The notes beneath the pieces were generated by a model, which was given only the letters and a program-made list of their open reading frames with translations, was not told where the DNA came from and ran no database searches. From the NCBI GenBank assembly GCA_012728375.1, contig JAAYFF010000063.1:1-43605 (forward strand): DNA of 43,605 bases, given 5' to 3'. Shown piece after piece: positions 43,524 to 43,605 of this stretch. Within the stretch, counting starts at the first letter, position 1, and every line of letters begins with the position of its first letter. A program made the position numbers and the translations under genes. Source of the DNA: Bacillota bacterium. Its GTDB lineage: Bacteria > Bacillota > Dethiobacteria > DTU022 > UBA8154.

Positions 43524-43605
43524 TTAAGCATTAAAACGTATGGACATAATATCCCCGTCCTTAACAAGATAATCTTTTCCCTCCAGGCGAAAAAGGCCTT
43601 TTTCC
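43524..43605 (-). CDS. ychF: YchF ribosome-binding ATPase, C-terminal end (partial)
   Basis: The last 26 codons of a minus-strand gene running off the window end encode E-K-G-L-F-R-L-E-G-K-D-Y and D-G-D-I-M-S-I-R-F-N-A followed by TAA. This matches the TGS-domain end of YchF (family ending E-G-K-D-Y-x-V-x-D-G-D-V/I-x-x-x-R-F-N-V). It is convergent with the aminotransferase, 18 bases away. Only the C-terminus is visible. Confidence 0.75.
   Translation of the reverse strand, partial: EKGLFRLEGKDYLVKDGDIMSIRFNA

Overview
The window looks like chromosome of an anaerobic, Gram-positive, spore-forming member of the Clostridia, broadly Peptococcaceae-like. The indications are a four-subunit pyruvate:ferredoxin oxidoreductase, GerMN spore proteins, a NiaR-controlled nadA-nadB-nadC operon, a T-box leader, strong GGAGG ribosome sites, frequent TTG/GTG starts, an acetogen-type folD + fchA pair and an Rph-RdgB fusion. 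Genus and species cannot be fixed from the sequence alone. I see no insertion sequence, phage genes or CRISPR array.

Layout. 1-2.8 kb: a VOC-fold protein, an ArsM-type methyltransferase with an in-frame UGA and a SECIS-like hairpin (probable selenoprotein), and a zinc-ribbon/AIM24 protein. 2.9-9.4 kb: a module of sensor kinase, response regulator (frameshifted before its DNA-binding domain), lipoprotein, ABC ATPase and two ABC-2 permeases; its codon use differs from the neighbours. 9.5-16 kb: a tiny antisense membrane protein, then an M24 peptidase, a stand-alone AICAR transformylase, a PatB-type lyase/aminotransferase, a flavodoxin-ferredoxin protein and a Na/Pi symporter with a PhoU tail. 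16-19.4 kb (minus): folD-fchA and an L-lactate permease. 19.8-21.3 kb: a soluble PAS histidine kinase and a lone receiver. 21.4-24.5 kb (minus): porG-porD-porA-porB. 25-31.1 kb: UPF0316 protein, murI, a GerMN lipoprotein, rph-rdgB, a PaaK-like ligase, tRNA-Pro and tRNA-Gly. 31.2-37.1 kb: alpha/beta hydrolase, M20 peptidase, LiaF-like membrane protein, MBL hydrolase, and an unusual GH26 + CuAO_N + UPF0180 fusion. 37.3-41.3 kb: niaR and nadABC. 41.5-43.5 kb: T-box leader, Lrp/AsnC regulator and aminotransferase. The window ends in the 3' end of a convergent ychF.

How the genes fit together. Lactate import and PorGDAB fit a lactate/pyruvate fermentative or syntrophic life. FolD and FchA carry C1 units on folate, and the AICAR transformylase uses 10-formyl-folate for purine synthesis. 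NiaR appears to control itself and NAD synthesis through operator-like palindromes that overlap both promoters.

The strongest candidates for something undescribed are three. First, a ~205-bp intergenic element present twice (about 31870-32076 and 41276-41482, ~95% identical by eye). Its ends pair and it can fold into four hairpins, two of which show AGGA in the apical loop, as in CsrA-binding RNAs. Second, the probable selenocysteine ArsM. Third, the glycosidase-UPF0180 fusion, which has an internal ribosome site and ATG exactly at the domain border.
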